A DNA stretch of 64,000 nucleotides from Salinimonas chungwhensis DSM 16280 (lineage in GTDB: Bacteria; Pseudomonadota; Gammaproteobacteria; Enterobacterales; Alteromonadaceae), in NCBI RefSeq assembly GCF_000378185.1, contig NZ_KB899378.1, positions 248,001-312,000 of the forward strand, in the 5' to 3' direction. Shown here piece after piece: positions 46,036 to 57,944 of the stretch. The notes beneath the pieces were generated by a model. That model ran no database searches and was not told the origin of the DNA. It saw nothing but the letters and a program-made list of their open reading frames with translations. Positions within the stretch are counted from its first letter, which is position 1, and the number at the start of each line of letters is the position of its first letter. Position numbers and translations under genes: made by a program.

Positions 46036-46671
46036 ATGAGATCATCGAGAAAAGGGGAAACCCTGGCTGAACTGCTTTACCAGGAAGGTGTTAGAAATCA
46101 GCAGGTACTAAATGCAATAGCGGCGACACCACGCGACTTGTTTTTGCCCGATGCGCTTAAACACAAGGCTTATCAAAATACTGCCCTGCCCATCGGACAG
46201 GGCCAGACTATCTCGCAACCTTATATTGTTGCGCGGATGACAGAATTACTCCTGGAAGCCGCTAATCAGCCTAAAAAAGTACTCGAAATTGGTACTGGTT
46301 CGGGCTACCAAACCGCCATTCTGGCACAATTATTCAATAATGTTTTTAGTGTGGAACGTATTAAGAGCCTGCAGTTTCAGGCCAAGCGACGCATGAATCA
46401 CCTTGATCTGCACAACATTGCTATGAAACACGGCGATGGCTGGCGGGGGTGGGCGTCTAAAGGGCCGTTCGATGCCATTATTGTTACCGCCGCAGCCAGT
46501 CGCATTCCTGACGATTTGTTGTTGCAAATCGAAGACGGCGGTCGTCTGATCATACCGGTGGGTAACGAACAACAACAACTTTTATGTATCGATCGGACAG
46601 AAGGTGAGTTACAGACAAAAACTGTTGAGTCTGTGCGCTTTGTGCCGCTGGTCGAAGGAGATCTTCTTTGA
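46036..46671 (+). CDS. pcm: Protein-L-isoaspartate O-methyltransferase
   Basis: A 211-residue SAM-dependent repair enzyme that restores isoaspartyl residues in aged proteins. [22 protein letters not shown] is the family signature, followed by SAM motif [19 protein letters not shown] and later [20 protein letters not shown] and GGRLIIPVG. Length matches E. coli Pcm (208). It follows surE at 38 bases and shares four bases (TTGA) with the yqaA start. Confidence 0.96.
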   Translation: MRSSRKGETLAELLYQEGVRNQQVLNAIAATPRDLFLPDALKHKAYQNTALPIGQGQTISQPYIVARMTELLLEAANQPKKVLEIGTGSGYQTAILAQLFNNVFSVERIKSLQFQAKRRMNHLDLHNIAMKHGDGWRGWASKGPFDAIIVTAAASRIPDDLLLQIEDGGRLIIPVGNEQQQLLCIDRTEGELQTKTVESVRFVPLVEGDLL

Positions 46672-47249
46672 AAATATTTCAGCCTTGTTACGACCTGGCT
46701 ATTCGATGGTCTCGCCATAAGCATGCCAGCCGTTATCTGGGCGGCCTTAGCTTTGCAGAGTCTATGTTTTTTCCTATTCCCCCCGATGTCATGCTCGCCC
46801 CCATGTCATTATCGCAACCCTCCAGAGCCTGGTATTTTGCCCTACTGACTACACTGGCCAGTGTACTTGGGGGGATCGCCGGATATCTGCTGGGTTTCTT
46901 TGCATTTGATGCCTGGATTGAGCCGCTGATTATTTCCGCCGGTTATGGCGAAAAAATGGCGCAGGCAACCACCTGGTTCCAGGCTTATGGTGTCTGGGTA
47001 GTCTTTCTGGCCGGCTTTTCGCCCATCCCTTATAAAGTATTTACCATCAGTGCTGGTGTCATGCAGATGGCGATGATCCCCTTTATTATCGCTTCCGCGA
47101 TCGGCCGTGGCGCGCGCTTCTTCTTGGTCGCCGCGTTAATGCGCTGGGGTGGTGCAGCGATGGAAGCCAGGCTAAGGCAATCCATAGAAATTCTCGGCTG
47201 GGCTGTGGTTGCACTTGTGGTTATCGCGTACTTTTTGTTGAAGGGATAA
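46668..47249 (+). CDS. YqaA family membrane protein (DedA/SNARE-associated type)
   Basis: A 193-residue inner-membrane protein with about five helices. [21 protein letters not shown] and [20 protein letters not shown] are the paired half-motifs of the VTT/DedA fold, whose members are linked to lipid scrambling and envelope homeostasis. The start is an unusual TTG, but it is well supported: AAGGAG lies six bases upstream, and TTGA overlaps the pcm stop. A yqaA-like gene between pcm and nlpD is common in Vibrio and Alteromonas relatives. Confidence 0.88.
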   Translation: MKIFQPCYDLAIRWSRHKHASRYLGGLSFAESMFFPIPPDVMLAPMSLSQPSRAWYFALLTTLASVLGGIAGYLLGFFAFDAWIEPLIISAGYGEKMAQATTWFQAYGVWVVFLAGFSPIPYKVFTISAGVMQMAMIPFIIASAIGRGARFFLVAALMRWGGAAMEARLRQSIEILGWAVVALVVIAYFLLKG

Positions 47250-47251
47250 GT

Positions 47252-48127
47252 GTGGTGGAGAGCAGAATCTGGCGGTATCTGCTCATTTTGCTGGGCATCC
47301 TGTGGTGTTCCGGTTGTACGTCAAAGCACTCCCCTGCTCCCGTAGTTACACTAAATAGTCAGCCACCTTCTAAAGATTTTCATTATTCAGGCGATACCTA
47401 TACTGTTAAAACTGGCGATACATTGTTTGCTATAGCCTGGTACGCCAATAAGGACTATCAGGATATTGCGCGCTTTAACCGATTACAGGCTCCGTACAAT
47501 ATATATCCGGGCCAAAAATTACGCCTGACACCGCCACAAACTGTTGCAAAAACGAACAACAATAGTTCGTATAATAAACAAAAAGGGTCTGGTCAGACCT
47601 CGCCACCTAAAGCGCAAAAGAGAGTTGACCAGCCAGAGAAGCAGGCGTATGGTGATCGTAAAAATAATGTTAACAACCAGTCGGTTAAGCGCGTCAAAAG
47701 CCCGACGGTGAGTGCCAAATATTCGGCACGAAGACGGTTTCCTGAACGGGTTGCAGAGTGGGTTTGGCCTGCGTCAGGAAGAGTTACGGAGACATTTAAT
47801 CAGAATGAATCCGGCCGTAAAGGCATAATTATTTCTGGTGCCAGAGGAGCAGCAGTAAAAGCTGCGGCAGCAGGAAAGGTGGTCTATGCCGGTAATGGCC
47901 TGAGAGGCTATGGTAACTTAATCATTGTTAAGCATACCGATAGTCTGTTGAGTGCTTATGCGCACAACGACCAAATCACTGTTAAAGAGCAGCAGTGGGT
48001 GAAAGCAGGGCAAACGATTGGCAGTATGGGTGATAGTGGCACGAACATTGTAAAGCTACACTTTGAGGTGCGTTACAGGGGCAAATCTTTAGATCCACTT
48101 CGCTACCTCCCCCAACGATCAAAATAA
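47252..48127 (+). CDS. nlpD: NlpD-type LysM/LytM murein hydrolase activator lipoprotein
   Basis: A 291-residue lipoprotein that activates amidase AmiC during septum splitting. The signal ends in LWCSGC (Cys22), where cysteine replaces the usual leucine at -3. A LysM domain spans about 49-92 (YTVKTGDTLFAIAWYA to GQKLRL). A Q/N/K-rich linker is followed by a degenerate M23 domain (about 172-288). The zinc ligands are not kept: the place of HxH reads VKLHFEVR, as in E. coli NlpD. So it should be an activator, not an enzyme. The GTG start has AAGGGA upstream. rpoS follows, and its main promoter lies inside nlpD in E. coli. Confidence 0.93.
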   Translation: MVESRIWRYLLILLGILWCSGCTSKHSPAPVVTLNSQPPSKDFHYSGDTYTVKTGDTLFAIAWYANKDYQDIARFNRLQAPYNIYPGQKLRLTPPQTVAKTNNNSSYNKQKGSGQTSPPKAQKRVDQPEKQAYGDRKNNVNNQSVKRVKSPTVSAKYSARRRFPERVAEWVWPASGRVTETFNQNESGRKGIIISGARGAAVKAAAAGKVVYAGNGLRGYGNLIIVKHTDSLLSAYAHNDQITVKEQQWVKAGQTIGSMGDSGTNIVKLHFEVRYRGKSLDPLRYLPQRSK

Positions 48128-48196
48128 CAATAAACAATAATAAGAGAGTTAAAGGAGAACATTTGAGGTAATTAAATTTACGCAGGAGATGCCGTC

Positions 48197-49183
48197 ATGG
48201 GAAAAATAAAAGCCCCAAAGACACCAACGCCTCACGAAGATATCGATGCAATGGATGATATCGTCGTAGATGAAGATATTATTGATTCCAGTGATGATGA
48301 CACTACTGATGTGTTCACTGCACCGGAAGAAACGACTAAAAACCTTGATGCCACTCAATTGTATTTGGGTGAAATAGGGTTTTCCCCACTACTTACCGCT
48401 GAAGAAGAAGTGCACTTTGCACGTCGTGCGCTAAAAGGCTGTGAAGCCTCACGTAAGCGTATGATTGTCAGCAACTTACGCCTTGTTGTTAAAATTGCCC
48501 GTCGTTATAACAATCGTGGTCTGGCACTGTTAGATCTGATTGAGGAAGGTAACCTTGGATTGATCCGCGCGGTCGAAAAATTCGATCCTGAAAGAGGCTT
48601 CCGTTTTTCAACTTACGCTACCTGGTGGATCCGGCAAACCATTGAACGGGCGATTATGAATCAGACCCGAACCATTCGTTTGCCTATTCACGTGGTAAAA
48701 GAGCTCAACATTTATTTGCGCGCAGCCCGTGAGTTGTCACAAAAGCTTGACCATGAGCCTACAGCAGAAGAAATAGCTTTAGCGCTGGATAAGCCGGTAG
48801 AAGACGTCACCAGAATGTTACGATTGAATGAACGGATTACTTCGGTGGATACGCCCATCGGTGGAGATAATGAGAAAGCATTGTTAGACATTCTGGCCGA
48901 TCAGCACGAATACAGCCCCGAAGAGAATCTTCAGGATTCTGATATTAAATCAAATATCGTCAACTGGCTCAAAGAGCTTAACCCAAAACAGCGGGAGGTT
49001 CTGGCACGGCGCTTTGGCCTGTTAGGTTATGAACCTTCAACGTTGGAAGATGTAGGTGTGGAAATTGGCCTGACCCGCGAGCGAGTTCGCCAGATTCAGG
49101 TTGAAGCATTACGCCGGTTGCGAGAAATGCTGAGTCTACAGGGCCTGTCTCTGGAAAACCTGTTCGAACACATGGGGGAATAA
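48197..49183 (+). CDS. rpoS: RNA polymerase sigma factor RpoS
   Basis: A 328-residue stationary-phase and general stress sigma factor. Region 1.2 begins near [21 protein letters not shown]; region 2 holds [60 protein letters not shown]; region 4 holds [22 protein letters not shown]. The acidic N-terminus ([22 protein letters not shown] in outline) is typical. Length equals that of E. coli RpoS (330). AGGAG lies eight bases before the ATG. The nlpD-rpoS pair is conserved, and a strong terminator follows. Confidence 0.97.
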   Translation: MGKIKAPKTPTPHEDIDAMDDIVVDEDIIDSSDDDTTDVFTAPEETTKNLDATQLYLGEIGFSPLLTAEEEVHFARRALKGCEASRKRMIVSNLRLVVKIARRYNNRGLALLDLIEEGNLGLIRAVEKFDPERGFRFSTYATWWIRQTIERAIMNQTRTIRLPIHVVKELNIYLRAARELSQKLDHEPTAEEIALALDKPVEDVTRMLRLNERITSVDTPIGGDNEKALLDILADQHEYSPEENLQDSDIKSNIVNWLKELNPKQREVLARRFGLLGYEPSTLEDVGVEIGLTRERVRQIQVEALRRLREMLSLQGLSLENLFEHMGE

Positions 49184-49212
49184 TACAGGCATCTGCATTA
49201 TATTCCAGCCAG

Positions 49213-49248
49213 AAAAAAACCGCTTATTTGTTATAAGCGGTTTTTTAT
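49213..49248 (+). terminator. Rho-independent terminator after rpoS
   Basis: AAAAAACCGCTTAT pairs with ATAAGCGGTTTTTT around a short loop and ends in a long T-rich run. It lies 30 bases after the rpoS stop. Confidence 0.92.
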
Positions 49249-49383
49249 TTTTTATCTCACAGATATCCGCTGTTTCAGCATCAAACTGGTTACCGCCAAT
49301 GAATCAGCCGTGGTGCAACTGCTCACAACGCTGGTGCGTTATCCTGTTAAGCGATACGTCAACGCAGTATTTATCGAAACAGC

Positions 49384-49881
49384 TTATTGTCTTTCTAACG
49401 TGACGAACTGATAGTTATAGGGATTGTTGTCATCTGCTGCATGAGACTCAGACGCTGTTTGCTGCCAGTTTAAATGACTGTACTCAGGAAACTGCGTATC
49501 GCCGTCAACTGTCAGGTCGATGAAAGTAAGGTATAGCTTATCGGCTTTTTCCAACATCGCTTCGTAGATGCGGCCGCCACCGATAATCATCACTTCCTGC
49601 GCCTCAGATGCCAGTTCACTGGCCAGTCTCACAGCGTCGTCGATGGCGTTAACCTTATGCGCATCACTGGGTGAAAAGTCCGCCTGACCGGACACTACAA
49701 TATTTGTTCTGCCAGGCAACGCTTTACCAATAGACTCATACGTCTTACGACCCATTACCACAGGTTTACCTAAAGTAACCGCTTTGAAATGCCGTAAGTC
49801 GGCCGGCAAGTGCCAGGGCATGGTGTTATCCATCCCGATTACCCTGTCGGCGGCCATGGCTGCTATCATTGCTATTTTCAT
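49384..49881 (-). CDS. folA: Dihydrofolate reductase
   Basis: A 165-residue enzyme reducing dihydrofolate with NADPH; the target of trimethoprim. MIAAMAADRVIGMDNTMPWHLPADLRHFK carries the Met20 loop and the catalytic acidic residue (Asp in LPADL), and GKPVVMGRKTYESIG and VMIIGGGRIYEAML bind NADPH. It supplies tetrahydrofolate for ThyA, 20 kb away. It is 12 bases after the obgE stop, so it may be read with obgE. Confidence 0.96.
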   Translation of the reverse strand: MKIAMIAAMAADRVIGMDNTMPWHLPADLRHFKAVTLGKPVVMGRKTYESIGKALPGRTNIVVSGQADFSPSDAHKVNAIDDAVRLASELASEAQEVMIIGGGRIYEAMLEKADKLYLTFIDLTVDGDTQFPEYSHLNWQQTASESHAADDNNPYNYQFVTLERQ

Positions 49882-49893
49882 CAGACTGCTCGC

Positions 49894-51057
<1,164 letters not shown>

Positions 51058-51202
51058 TTATCACTCCGGATGTTTCCAGTTTTGCCCAGTGACAGGCAAT
51101 ATGCTACGCCTTCGCCAGTCTGCGAACCTTAAGTTTACACTAATGCAAAGCCTGCATCACGATATTGGCAGGAATTGATACGCTTACGGGGGAAGGGAAA
51201 AT

Positions 51203-51231
51203 AAAAAACCCCGCTAGCGCGGGGTTTTTTT
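51203..51231 (-). terminator. Terminator after rpmA
   Basis: AAAAAACCCCGC and GCGGGGTTTTTT form a perfect stem with a tight loop (TAGC), flanked by A and T runs on the two sides. It lies 27 bases after the rpmA stop, between rpmA and obgE. Confidence 0.9.
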
Positions 51232-51258
51232 AAGCCTTTCAGCAAAAAGCGTGTGCGC

Positions 51259-51516
51259 TTATTCTGCTACGATGCTTACAAACTTACGATTTTTAGGTCC
51301 TTTCACATTGAACTGAACCTTGCCATCTTGAAGTGCAAACAGTGTGTGGTCTTTGCCGATACCGATGCCGTCGCCTGCGTGGAAACGAGTACCGCGTTGT
51401 CTAACGATGATGTTACCAGCAAGAACAGATTCACCACCAAAGCGTTTAACACCAAGGCGTTTACTTATGGAATCGCGACCGTTTTTAGTACTACCACCAG
51501 CTTTTTTGTGTGCCAT
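51259..51516 (-). CDS. rpmA: 50S ribosomal protein L27
   Basis: An 85-residue ribosomal protein whose N-terminus reaches the peptidyl transferase centre. [22 protein letters not shown] is the family signature with no N-terminal extension to be cleaved (unlike Firmicutes). VGRQRGT-like sequence reads [26 protein letters not shown]. It follows rplU by 15 bases in the same operon. Confidence 0.98.
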   Translation of the reverse strand: MAHKKAGGSTKNGRDSISKRLGVKRFGGESVLAGNIIVRQRGTRFHAGDGIGIGKDHTLFALQDGKVQFNVKGPKNRKFVSIVAE

Positions 51517-51531
51517 GTGTTCGTGCTCCTC

Positions 51532-51843
51532 TTATGCGTTGATACCAGTGATTTTCACTTCTGTGAACCACTGACGGTGACCCGCTTGCTGACGGGAATG
51601 CTTACGACGACGGAATTTGACGATTTTAATCTTTTCGCCACGACCGTGTTGTACAACTTCAGCAGTAATCTTACCACCAGCCACTAAAGGGGTGCCGATC
51701 TTAACGTCGTCACCGTTACTAACCATCAATACGTTATCGAATTCAACAGTCTCGCCTGGCGCGACTTCGATCTTCTCTAGACGAACGGTCTGGCCTTCAG
51801 CCACACGGTGTTGTTTACCGCCACTTTGGAAAACCGCGTACAT
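51532..51843 (-). CDS. rplU: 50S ribosomal protein L21
   Basis: A 103-residue ribosomal protein binding 23S r[28 protein letters not shown] opens the protein, and [28 protein letters not shown] is the C-terminal signature. GGAG lies before the ATG. It is first in the rplU-rpmA operon, with a readable promoter at 51897-51925, and is divergent from ispB, as in most gammaproteobacteria. Confidence 0.98.
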   Translation of the reverse strand: MYAVFQSGGKQHRVAEGQTVRLEKIEVAPGETVEFDNVLMVSNGDDVKIGTPLVAGGKITAEVVQHGRGEKIKIVKFRRRKHSRQQAGHRQWFTEVKITGINA

Positions 51844-51858
51844 ATTCTACTCCGCTCT

Positions 51859-51872
51859 GCGTCACTTGACGC
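51859..51872 (-). repeat. Small palindrome in the rplU leader
   Basis: GCGTCACTTGACGC has perfect 6-base arms and lies between the rplU promoter and its ribosome binding site, inside the mRNA leader. It could be a regulatory hairpin near the ribosome entry site. Confidence 0.4.
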
Positions 51873-51896
51873 TTCAATTCAAAAAACAGGGCGCGA

Positions 51897-51925
51897 ATTG
51901 TACGTGAAACATCCCCCATCCACAA
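51897..51925 (-). promoter_or_regulatory. Sigma70 promoter of rplU-rpmA
   Basis: On the minus strand, TTGTGG (-35) and TACAAT (-10) are separated by exactly 17 bases, followed by a GC-rich discriminator (TCGCGCCC). That discriminator is typical of ribosomal promoters under stringent control. The leader to the ATG is about 45 bases. Confidence 0.7.
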
Positions 51926-52326
51926 CCCCGCATCGCATAAAATTTGCCTATTTTTCACACCGGGGCGGAAGATACATACAATCCGCAGTTATGGCGCGCG
52001 AATTTAGCACAAAACCAACAACTTGTGCAGTATTAAATCGCTCAGACAGCATATTTTCTCACCTTTGTTGTCTCCGATCGCCAATGGATCCCAAGAAGAT
52101 CGCTGGTACACACAGCTTTCCCCAACGACGGATGAGGTCAACAATTAAAATTAACCCTATTACTGCGAAAATACTCTCTAAAGGCTATTTTTCATCGTTG
52201 CGGTCAATCGAAAAGTACGATTGAGATTATCGGCAGGTTTTTAAGACAATCAGGTGGCAGTGCCCTGCGATTCAGGTACAATCAGCTGCAAACCCATGTA
52301 CCTGTCTTTCTTTTTTGCCAATGCAT
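51926..52326. other. rplU-ispB divergent intergenic region
   Basis: No gene is supported; open frames here are antisense or chance. The ispB promoter is probably GTGGCA (52254-52259), 17 bases, then TACAAT (52277-52282). No hairpin or repeat stands out in the middle. Confidence 0.5.
52254..52282 (+). promoter_or_regulatory. Candidate sigma70 promoter of ispB
   Basis: GTGGCA matches the -35 consensus at four of six bases and is 17 bases from TACAAT. It would give a leader of about 38 bases before the ATG at 52327. Confidence 0.5.
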
Positions 52327-53301
52327 ATGGACTTAGAGCAAATCCGGGCGCTGACTGCTGATGATATGAAAGCAGTCAATCAGTTAATACAACAACAAGT
52401 CGACTCTGACGTATCTTTGATTAACCAGCTTGGTTTTTATATTGTAAACAGTGGCGGCAAGCGTCTGCGGCCGCTGCTGAGTGTGCTGGCTGCCCGGGCG
52501 ATGAATATTGAGAACAATGATCATCATACGCTGGCGGCTATCATTGAATTTATACACACCGCCACGTTATTGCATGACGATGTAGTGGATGAATCTACCC
52601 TGCGTCGGGGCCGTGAAACAGCGAATGCGATTTTCGGTAATCAGGCCAGCGTGCTGGTGGGCGACTTTTTATATACCCGTTCTTTCCAGATGATGGTGAG
52701 CTTAAATCGTATGCGGGTAATGGAAATTTTGTCCGAAGCGACCAACCAGATTGCCGAGGGAGAAGTTTTGCAGTTGATGAACTGCAATGATCCGGAAACA
52801 TCCGAAAAACGCTATTTTGATGTTATTTATGGCAAAACGGCGCGCTTATTTGAGGCGGCTACGCAACTTTCAGCCATTTTAACGGACCAGCCGGAATCCC
52901 TCGAGCGCGCGATGCAGAATTATGGCAAGCATCTGGGCACTGCCTTTCAGCTGGCCGATGATATTATTGATTACTTATCAGATAGTGACCAAATGGGTAA
53001 AAATACCGGTGATGATCTGGCTGAAGGTAAACCAACACTGCCTCTGCTTTACGCCATGTGGAACGCCGAAAACGATGATGATCGTCTGCTCATTCGCGAA
53101 GCCATCGAAAATGCCAATGGCTTACCCCATCTTGAGCGGATCCAGCGCATTATGCAGCAAACCGGCGCACTGGACTATACCCGGTCGCGGGCCCATGAAG
53201 AAGTTTCCATGGCGATTAAAAGTCTGGATCCGGTTCCCGAGTCACCGTTTAAACAAGCCCTGATTGCACTGACCCATATGTCAGTAGAACGAACCAGCTA
53301 A
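52327..53301 (+). CDS. ispB: Octaprenyl diphosphate synthase
   Basis: A 324-residue trans-prenyltransferase making the ubiquinone side chain. Both aspartate-rich motifs are present: DDVVDESTLRRGR (first, LLHDDVVDE) and FQLADDIIDYLSD (second). GGKRLRPLLSVLAAR is the N-terminal signature. MDLEQIRALTADDMKAVNQLI matches the start of E. coli IspB, so I take the ATG at 52327; an ATG two codons upstream is possible. No strong ribosome binding site is seen. It draws on the precursors made through IspD and IspF, 9 kb away. Confidence 0.95.
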   Translation: MDLEQIRALTADDMKAVNQLIQQQVDSDVSLINQLGFYIVNSGGKRLRPLLSVLAARAMNIENNDHHTLAAIIEFIHTATLLHDDVVDESTLRRGRETANAIFGNQASVLVGDFLYTRSFQMMVSLNRMRVMEILSEATNQIAEGEVLQLMNCNDPETSEKRYFDVIYGKTARLFEAATQLSAILTDQPESLERAMQNYGKHLGTAFQLADDIIDYLSDSDQMGKNTGDDLAEGKPTLPLLYAMWNAENDDDRLLIREAIENANGLPHLERIQRIMQQTGALDYTRSRAHEEVSMAIKSLDPVPESPFKQALIALTHMSVERTS

Positions 53302-53349
53302 ACCGACAAACTCAAACCTGCCCGGCATAAAGTCTTTTTTTTGTACCTG

Positions 53350-53369
53350 AAGGGGAATCACTTCCCCTT
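53350..53369. repeat. 8-bp inverted repeat after ispB
   Basis: AAGGGGAA and TTCCCCTT are separated by four bases. The T run lies before, not after, the stem on the plus strand, so it is not a standard terminator, though it may mark the ispB 3' end. Confidence 0.4.
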
Positions 53370-53506
53370 TCCCAGCGTTTGCGCGCCCTCGCCTTGCAAT
53401 TTCTACTGGTGTGCTATAGTTATTTTGCAATAAGTCCAGGGACAAGGGGTTCGCTCGTGTCGTATTGGCCCTGCATCACAAACCTGTAATGCGATAAGGG
53501 TACAAT

Positions 53507-55564
53507 ATGAATAAAATACCAACGGCTATTGCTGCGCTCGCTTTGGTGGGTACGCTGTTAGGGTGCACCAGCAATGAGAACAGCCCGACAACTTCAGCAC
53601 AAACTACTTCTCCCCCACCATTGATCCCACGTGATGTACTTTTTGGTAATCCGGAACGCTATCAGGGACGACTGAGTCCTGATGCCACCAAAATGAGTTT
53701 CAGAGCTCCTGTCGATGGGGTTATGAATGTGTGGGTTGGCGACCGCGGCGATTTTGGCAGTGCCAAACCTATCACCGAAGACACCGGGCGAGGTATTGCG
53801 ACGCATTTCTGGGCTCTGGATAGCGAACATGTGATGTATATTCAGGATCAGGGGGGCGATGAAAACTGGCACCTTTACAGCGTAGACCTGACCAGTGGCG
53901 AAGCCATCGACCTGTCGCCGTTTGACGGGGTGCAGGCACAGATGATTGGCCAGAGTGAGGCGCACCCGGGCGTAGTAGTGGTGGGAATGAATGATCGTGA
54001 CCCTAAGTGGCATGACGTCTACCGGGTGTCACTGGCAGATGGTGAGCGCACATTGTTGCAAGAAAATCCGGGGTTTGGAGAATTTTATGTAGACAATGAT
54101 TTGGCCGTACGTCTGGCCATGAAAACGCTGCCGGACGGGTCAGCCAATATCATGCAAAAAACGCCGTCGGGCTGGACACAGTGGCAGACTATTCCTGCGC
54201 AGGATGTGCTGACCACCTACATTGTCGGCTTTGATGCAGATAACGAAGGGGTTTACATGCTCGATAGCCGTAATCGCGACAAGGCAGCGCTGGTTCACAT
54301 CGCTATTGATGATACCACTGACACCACCCCCAAAGTCATTGCCAGCAGTGAAAAAGTAGATATCTCCAATGTGCTTATCAATCCGCAAACCCATGAACCT
54401 ATGGCCTATGCCCTTGACCATTTAAAGCTCAAATATCATGCCACTCAGCCTGACTACGAGCCACTGATTAAAGCGTTTAACAAGCAGGTGGCAGGTGGCA
54501 CTCAGGTGTTGGCACAATCATTGGACAATCAGTACTGGACGGTATATACCAATGAAAGTGACAGCTCACCGGTCTATAAGGTTTTCAATACCGATACCGG
54601 CGCTTTGAATGAATTGTTTGTGACACAGCCAGAGATAGATAATCTGCCGCTGTCCAAAATGCACGGCGTCGTAATCCCCTCACGGGATGGCATGGAGCTG
54701 GTCAGTTATCTCTCGATTCCCCGTCATGCCGATCCGGATCAGGACGGTACACCCGAACAAACCTCCCCCCTGGTTATGCTTGTACACGGCGGCCCGTGGG
54801 CCAGAGATACCTATGGGTTTAATGCCCAGGCCCAATGGCTGACCAACCGTGGGTATTCTGTTTTACAGGTAAATTACCGATCTTCCACCGGCTTTGGGAA
54901 AGCTTTTGTCAACGCTGGTAACAAAGAATGGGCCGGGGCTATTCACAATGACATTCTGGATGCAAAAGACTGGGCTGTGGAACAAGGTATAACCACCGCA
55001 GATAACGTCGCCATAATGGGTGGAAGCTATGGTGGCTATGCCACACTGGTTGGCCTGACGTTTACGCCAGACGCATTTAGCTGTGGGGTAGATATTGTCG
55101 GCCCATCAAACCTGGTCACCCTGATGGAATCTATTCCGCCTTACTGGGAAAGCTTTCGCCAGGTATTTTATAATGCCATCGGTAACCCCGAGACCGAAGC
55201 CGGCATGGCACTGATGAAGGAGCGCTCACCGCTTTCTCATGTTGATAAAATTAACAAACCTCTGCTGATTGCTCAGGGTGCTAACGATCCGAGGGTAAAG
55301 CAGGCAGAATCCGACCAGATTGTTGAGGCAATGAAAGCCCGCGATATTCCTGTCACATATGTGCTGTATCCTGATGAAGGACACGGTTTTCAGAAACCTG
55401 AAAATAATCTGTCATTTTTTGCCGTCGCTGAGTCGTTCCTGGGCACCTGCTTAGGAGGCCGCGTGCAACCGGTAGGTGATGACTTTGAAGGTTCCAGTAT
55501 TGAAATTGTTCACGGCTTAGATTATCTGCCACAGATCGGAGAGCAGATGCAGGGGACAATGTAG
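53507..55564 (+). CDS. S9 family prolyl oligopeptidase, lipoprotein
   Basis: A 685-residue peptidase. A lipoprotein signal ends in LLGC (Cys20), so it should be membrane-anchored outside the cytoplasm. Residues about 40-385 look like a beta-propeller that filters substrates. The alpha/beta hydrolase domain has nucleophile Ser507 in GGSYGG, Asp594 in GANDPRV and His626 in DEGHGF, a full triad. Such enzymes release dipeptides or act as acylaminoacyl-peptidases on oligopeptides. The gene stands alone, with the ZIP gene convergent downstream. Confidence 0.9.
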   Translation: MNKIPTAIAALALVGTLLGCTSNENSPTTSAQTTSPPPLIPRDVLFGNPERYQGRLSPDATKMSFRAPVDGVMNVWVGDRGDFGSAKPITEDTGRGIATHFWALDSEHVMYIQDQGGDENWHLYSVDLTSGEAIDLSPFDGVQAQMIGQSEAHPGVVVVGMNDRDPKWHDVYRVSLADGERTLLQENPGFGEFYVDNDLAVRLAMKTLPDGSANIMQKTPSGWTQWQTIPAQDVLTTYIVGFDADNEGVYMLDSRNRDKAALVHIAIDDTTDTTPKVIASSEKVDISNVLINPQTHEPMAYALDHLKLKYHATQPDYEPLIKAFNKQVAGGTQVLAQSLDNQYWTVYTNESDSSPVYKVFNTDTGALNELFVTQPEIDNLPLSKMHGVVIPSRDGMELVSYLSIPRHADPDQDGTPEQTSPLVMLVHGGPWARDTYGFNAQAQWLTNRGYSVLQVNYRSSTGFGKAFVNAGNKEWAGAIHNDILDAKDWAVEQGITTADNVAIMGGSYGGYATLVGLTFTPDAFSCGVDIVGPSNLVTLMESIPPYWESFRQVFYNAIGNPETEAGMALMKERSPLSHVDKINKPLLIAQGANDPRVKQAESDQIVEAMKARDIPVTYVLYPDEGHGFQKPENNLSFFAVAESFLGTCLGGRVQPVGDDFEGSSIEIVHGLDYLPQIGEQMQGTM

Positions 55565-55704
55565 CAGAAACTGGCGATAAGAATTTCTTATCGCCGTCTT
55601 TCGGTAAGCTACCACGCTTTGCCGTCTACTGAACAGCCGCTGATGTTACGTCGCTTAATACTGCCTGAAACCGTGCCATTCCACAGCAAACAATGTTAAG
55701 CCCG

Positions 55705-56433
55705 CTAGTGACCGCTCATCATATATCCGACCATGCCGATTAAAAATCCCAGAATCGCCCCCAGTGGCGGCAACCAGGAATTCTGCATTTTTATCTGCGG
55801 CGCTATATCCTGAAACACAGAATAAAGAATCCCGCCGGCAGCAAAGAGCATAATACCACCGACCAGCGTAGTGAAATCGGCTAAAAAGTAAAAGCCCACT
55901 AATGCCATAACCGGTCCCAAAAGCGCCAGCAGAGCAAAGGTTACGATAAGCGATTTTGGTGAGTGCGACCCGGTCTGACGAATTTCACGAAAAGCATTGA
56001 AACCCTCTGGCAGGTTTTGGACGGTTATCAATACCCCGATAAGCATTGTATTGCCGCCAAGCGCAGCGGCAGTGCCCAATGCAACGGATTCAGGAATAAA
56101 ATCAGCAAGCATTGCCGCAAGCTGGCTGGCGGGGTTTTCGTGGGCCGCCAGATAACGGTCCAGCGCCATAAAGCTCAGCGCCCCGGCAAGAAAGCAAATA
56201 GCGGCCACCGGCACTGAAAGCTCTCTGGTGCCCTCAGGCACCAGCACCAAGGCCACCGCTGAAATCAATGCCCCGGCGCCCAGCGCCAGAACACCGTGCC
56301 TGAGCTCTTCTTCCAACCATCGTGGCTGTAGATTCTCAATGTTTGCCAGAATAGCGCCGGCTGGCATAGCCATGCCTGCGACTGTAGCAATAACGATTAA
56401 ATTGACGACGTGGGAATCCAGCACTGGCAACAA
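55705..56433 (-). CDS. Divergent ZIP family metal transporter
   Basis: A 242-residue inner-membrane protein with about eight helices. Two half-motifs in the middle identify the ZIP fold: DFIPESVALG (near 110) and QNLPEGFNAFRE (near 138). In zinc/iron ZIP proteins these positions read HNxPEG with a metal-binding histidine in each; here they are Asp and Gln, so metal choice may differ or activity may be lost. It follows pepQ by 10 bases and is probably co-transcribed with it. Confidence 0.75.
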   Translation of the reverse strand: MLPVLDSHVVNLIVIATVAGMAMPAGAILANIENLQPRWLEEELRHGVLALGAGALISAVALVLVPEGTRELSVPVAAICFLAGALSFMALDRYLAAHENPASQLAAMLADFIPESVALGTAAALGGNTMLIGVLITVQNLPEGFNAFREIRQTGSHSPKSLIVTFALLALLGPVMALVGFYFLADFTTLVGGIMLFAAGGILYSVFQDIAPQIKMQNSWLPPLGAILGFLIGMVGYMMSGH

Positions 56434-56443
56434 TCAGAGCTCC

Positions 56444-57873
<1,430 letters not shown>

Positions 57874-57944
57874 CACAATACCTACGCACAACAGGTATGC
57901 TTTTTCCAACCAACAACTCGATCTTTTAGCAAGGCACAGGATGA

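Noticed and set aside
53331..53369. Rho-independent terminator after ispB
   Set aside because: The T run lies before the stem, so the order is wrong for a terminator on the plus strand; kept only as an inverted repeat.
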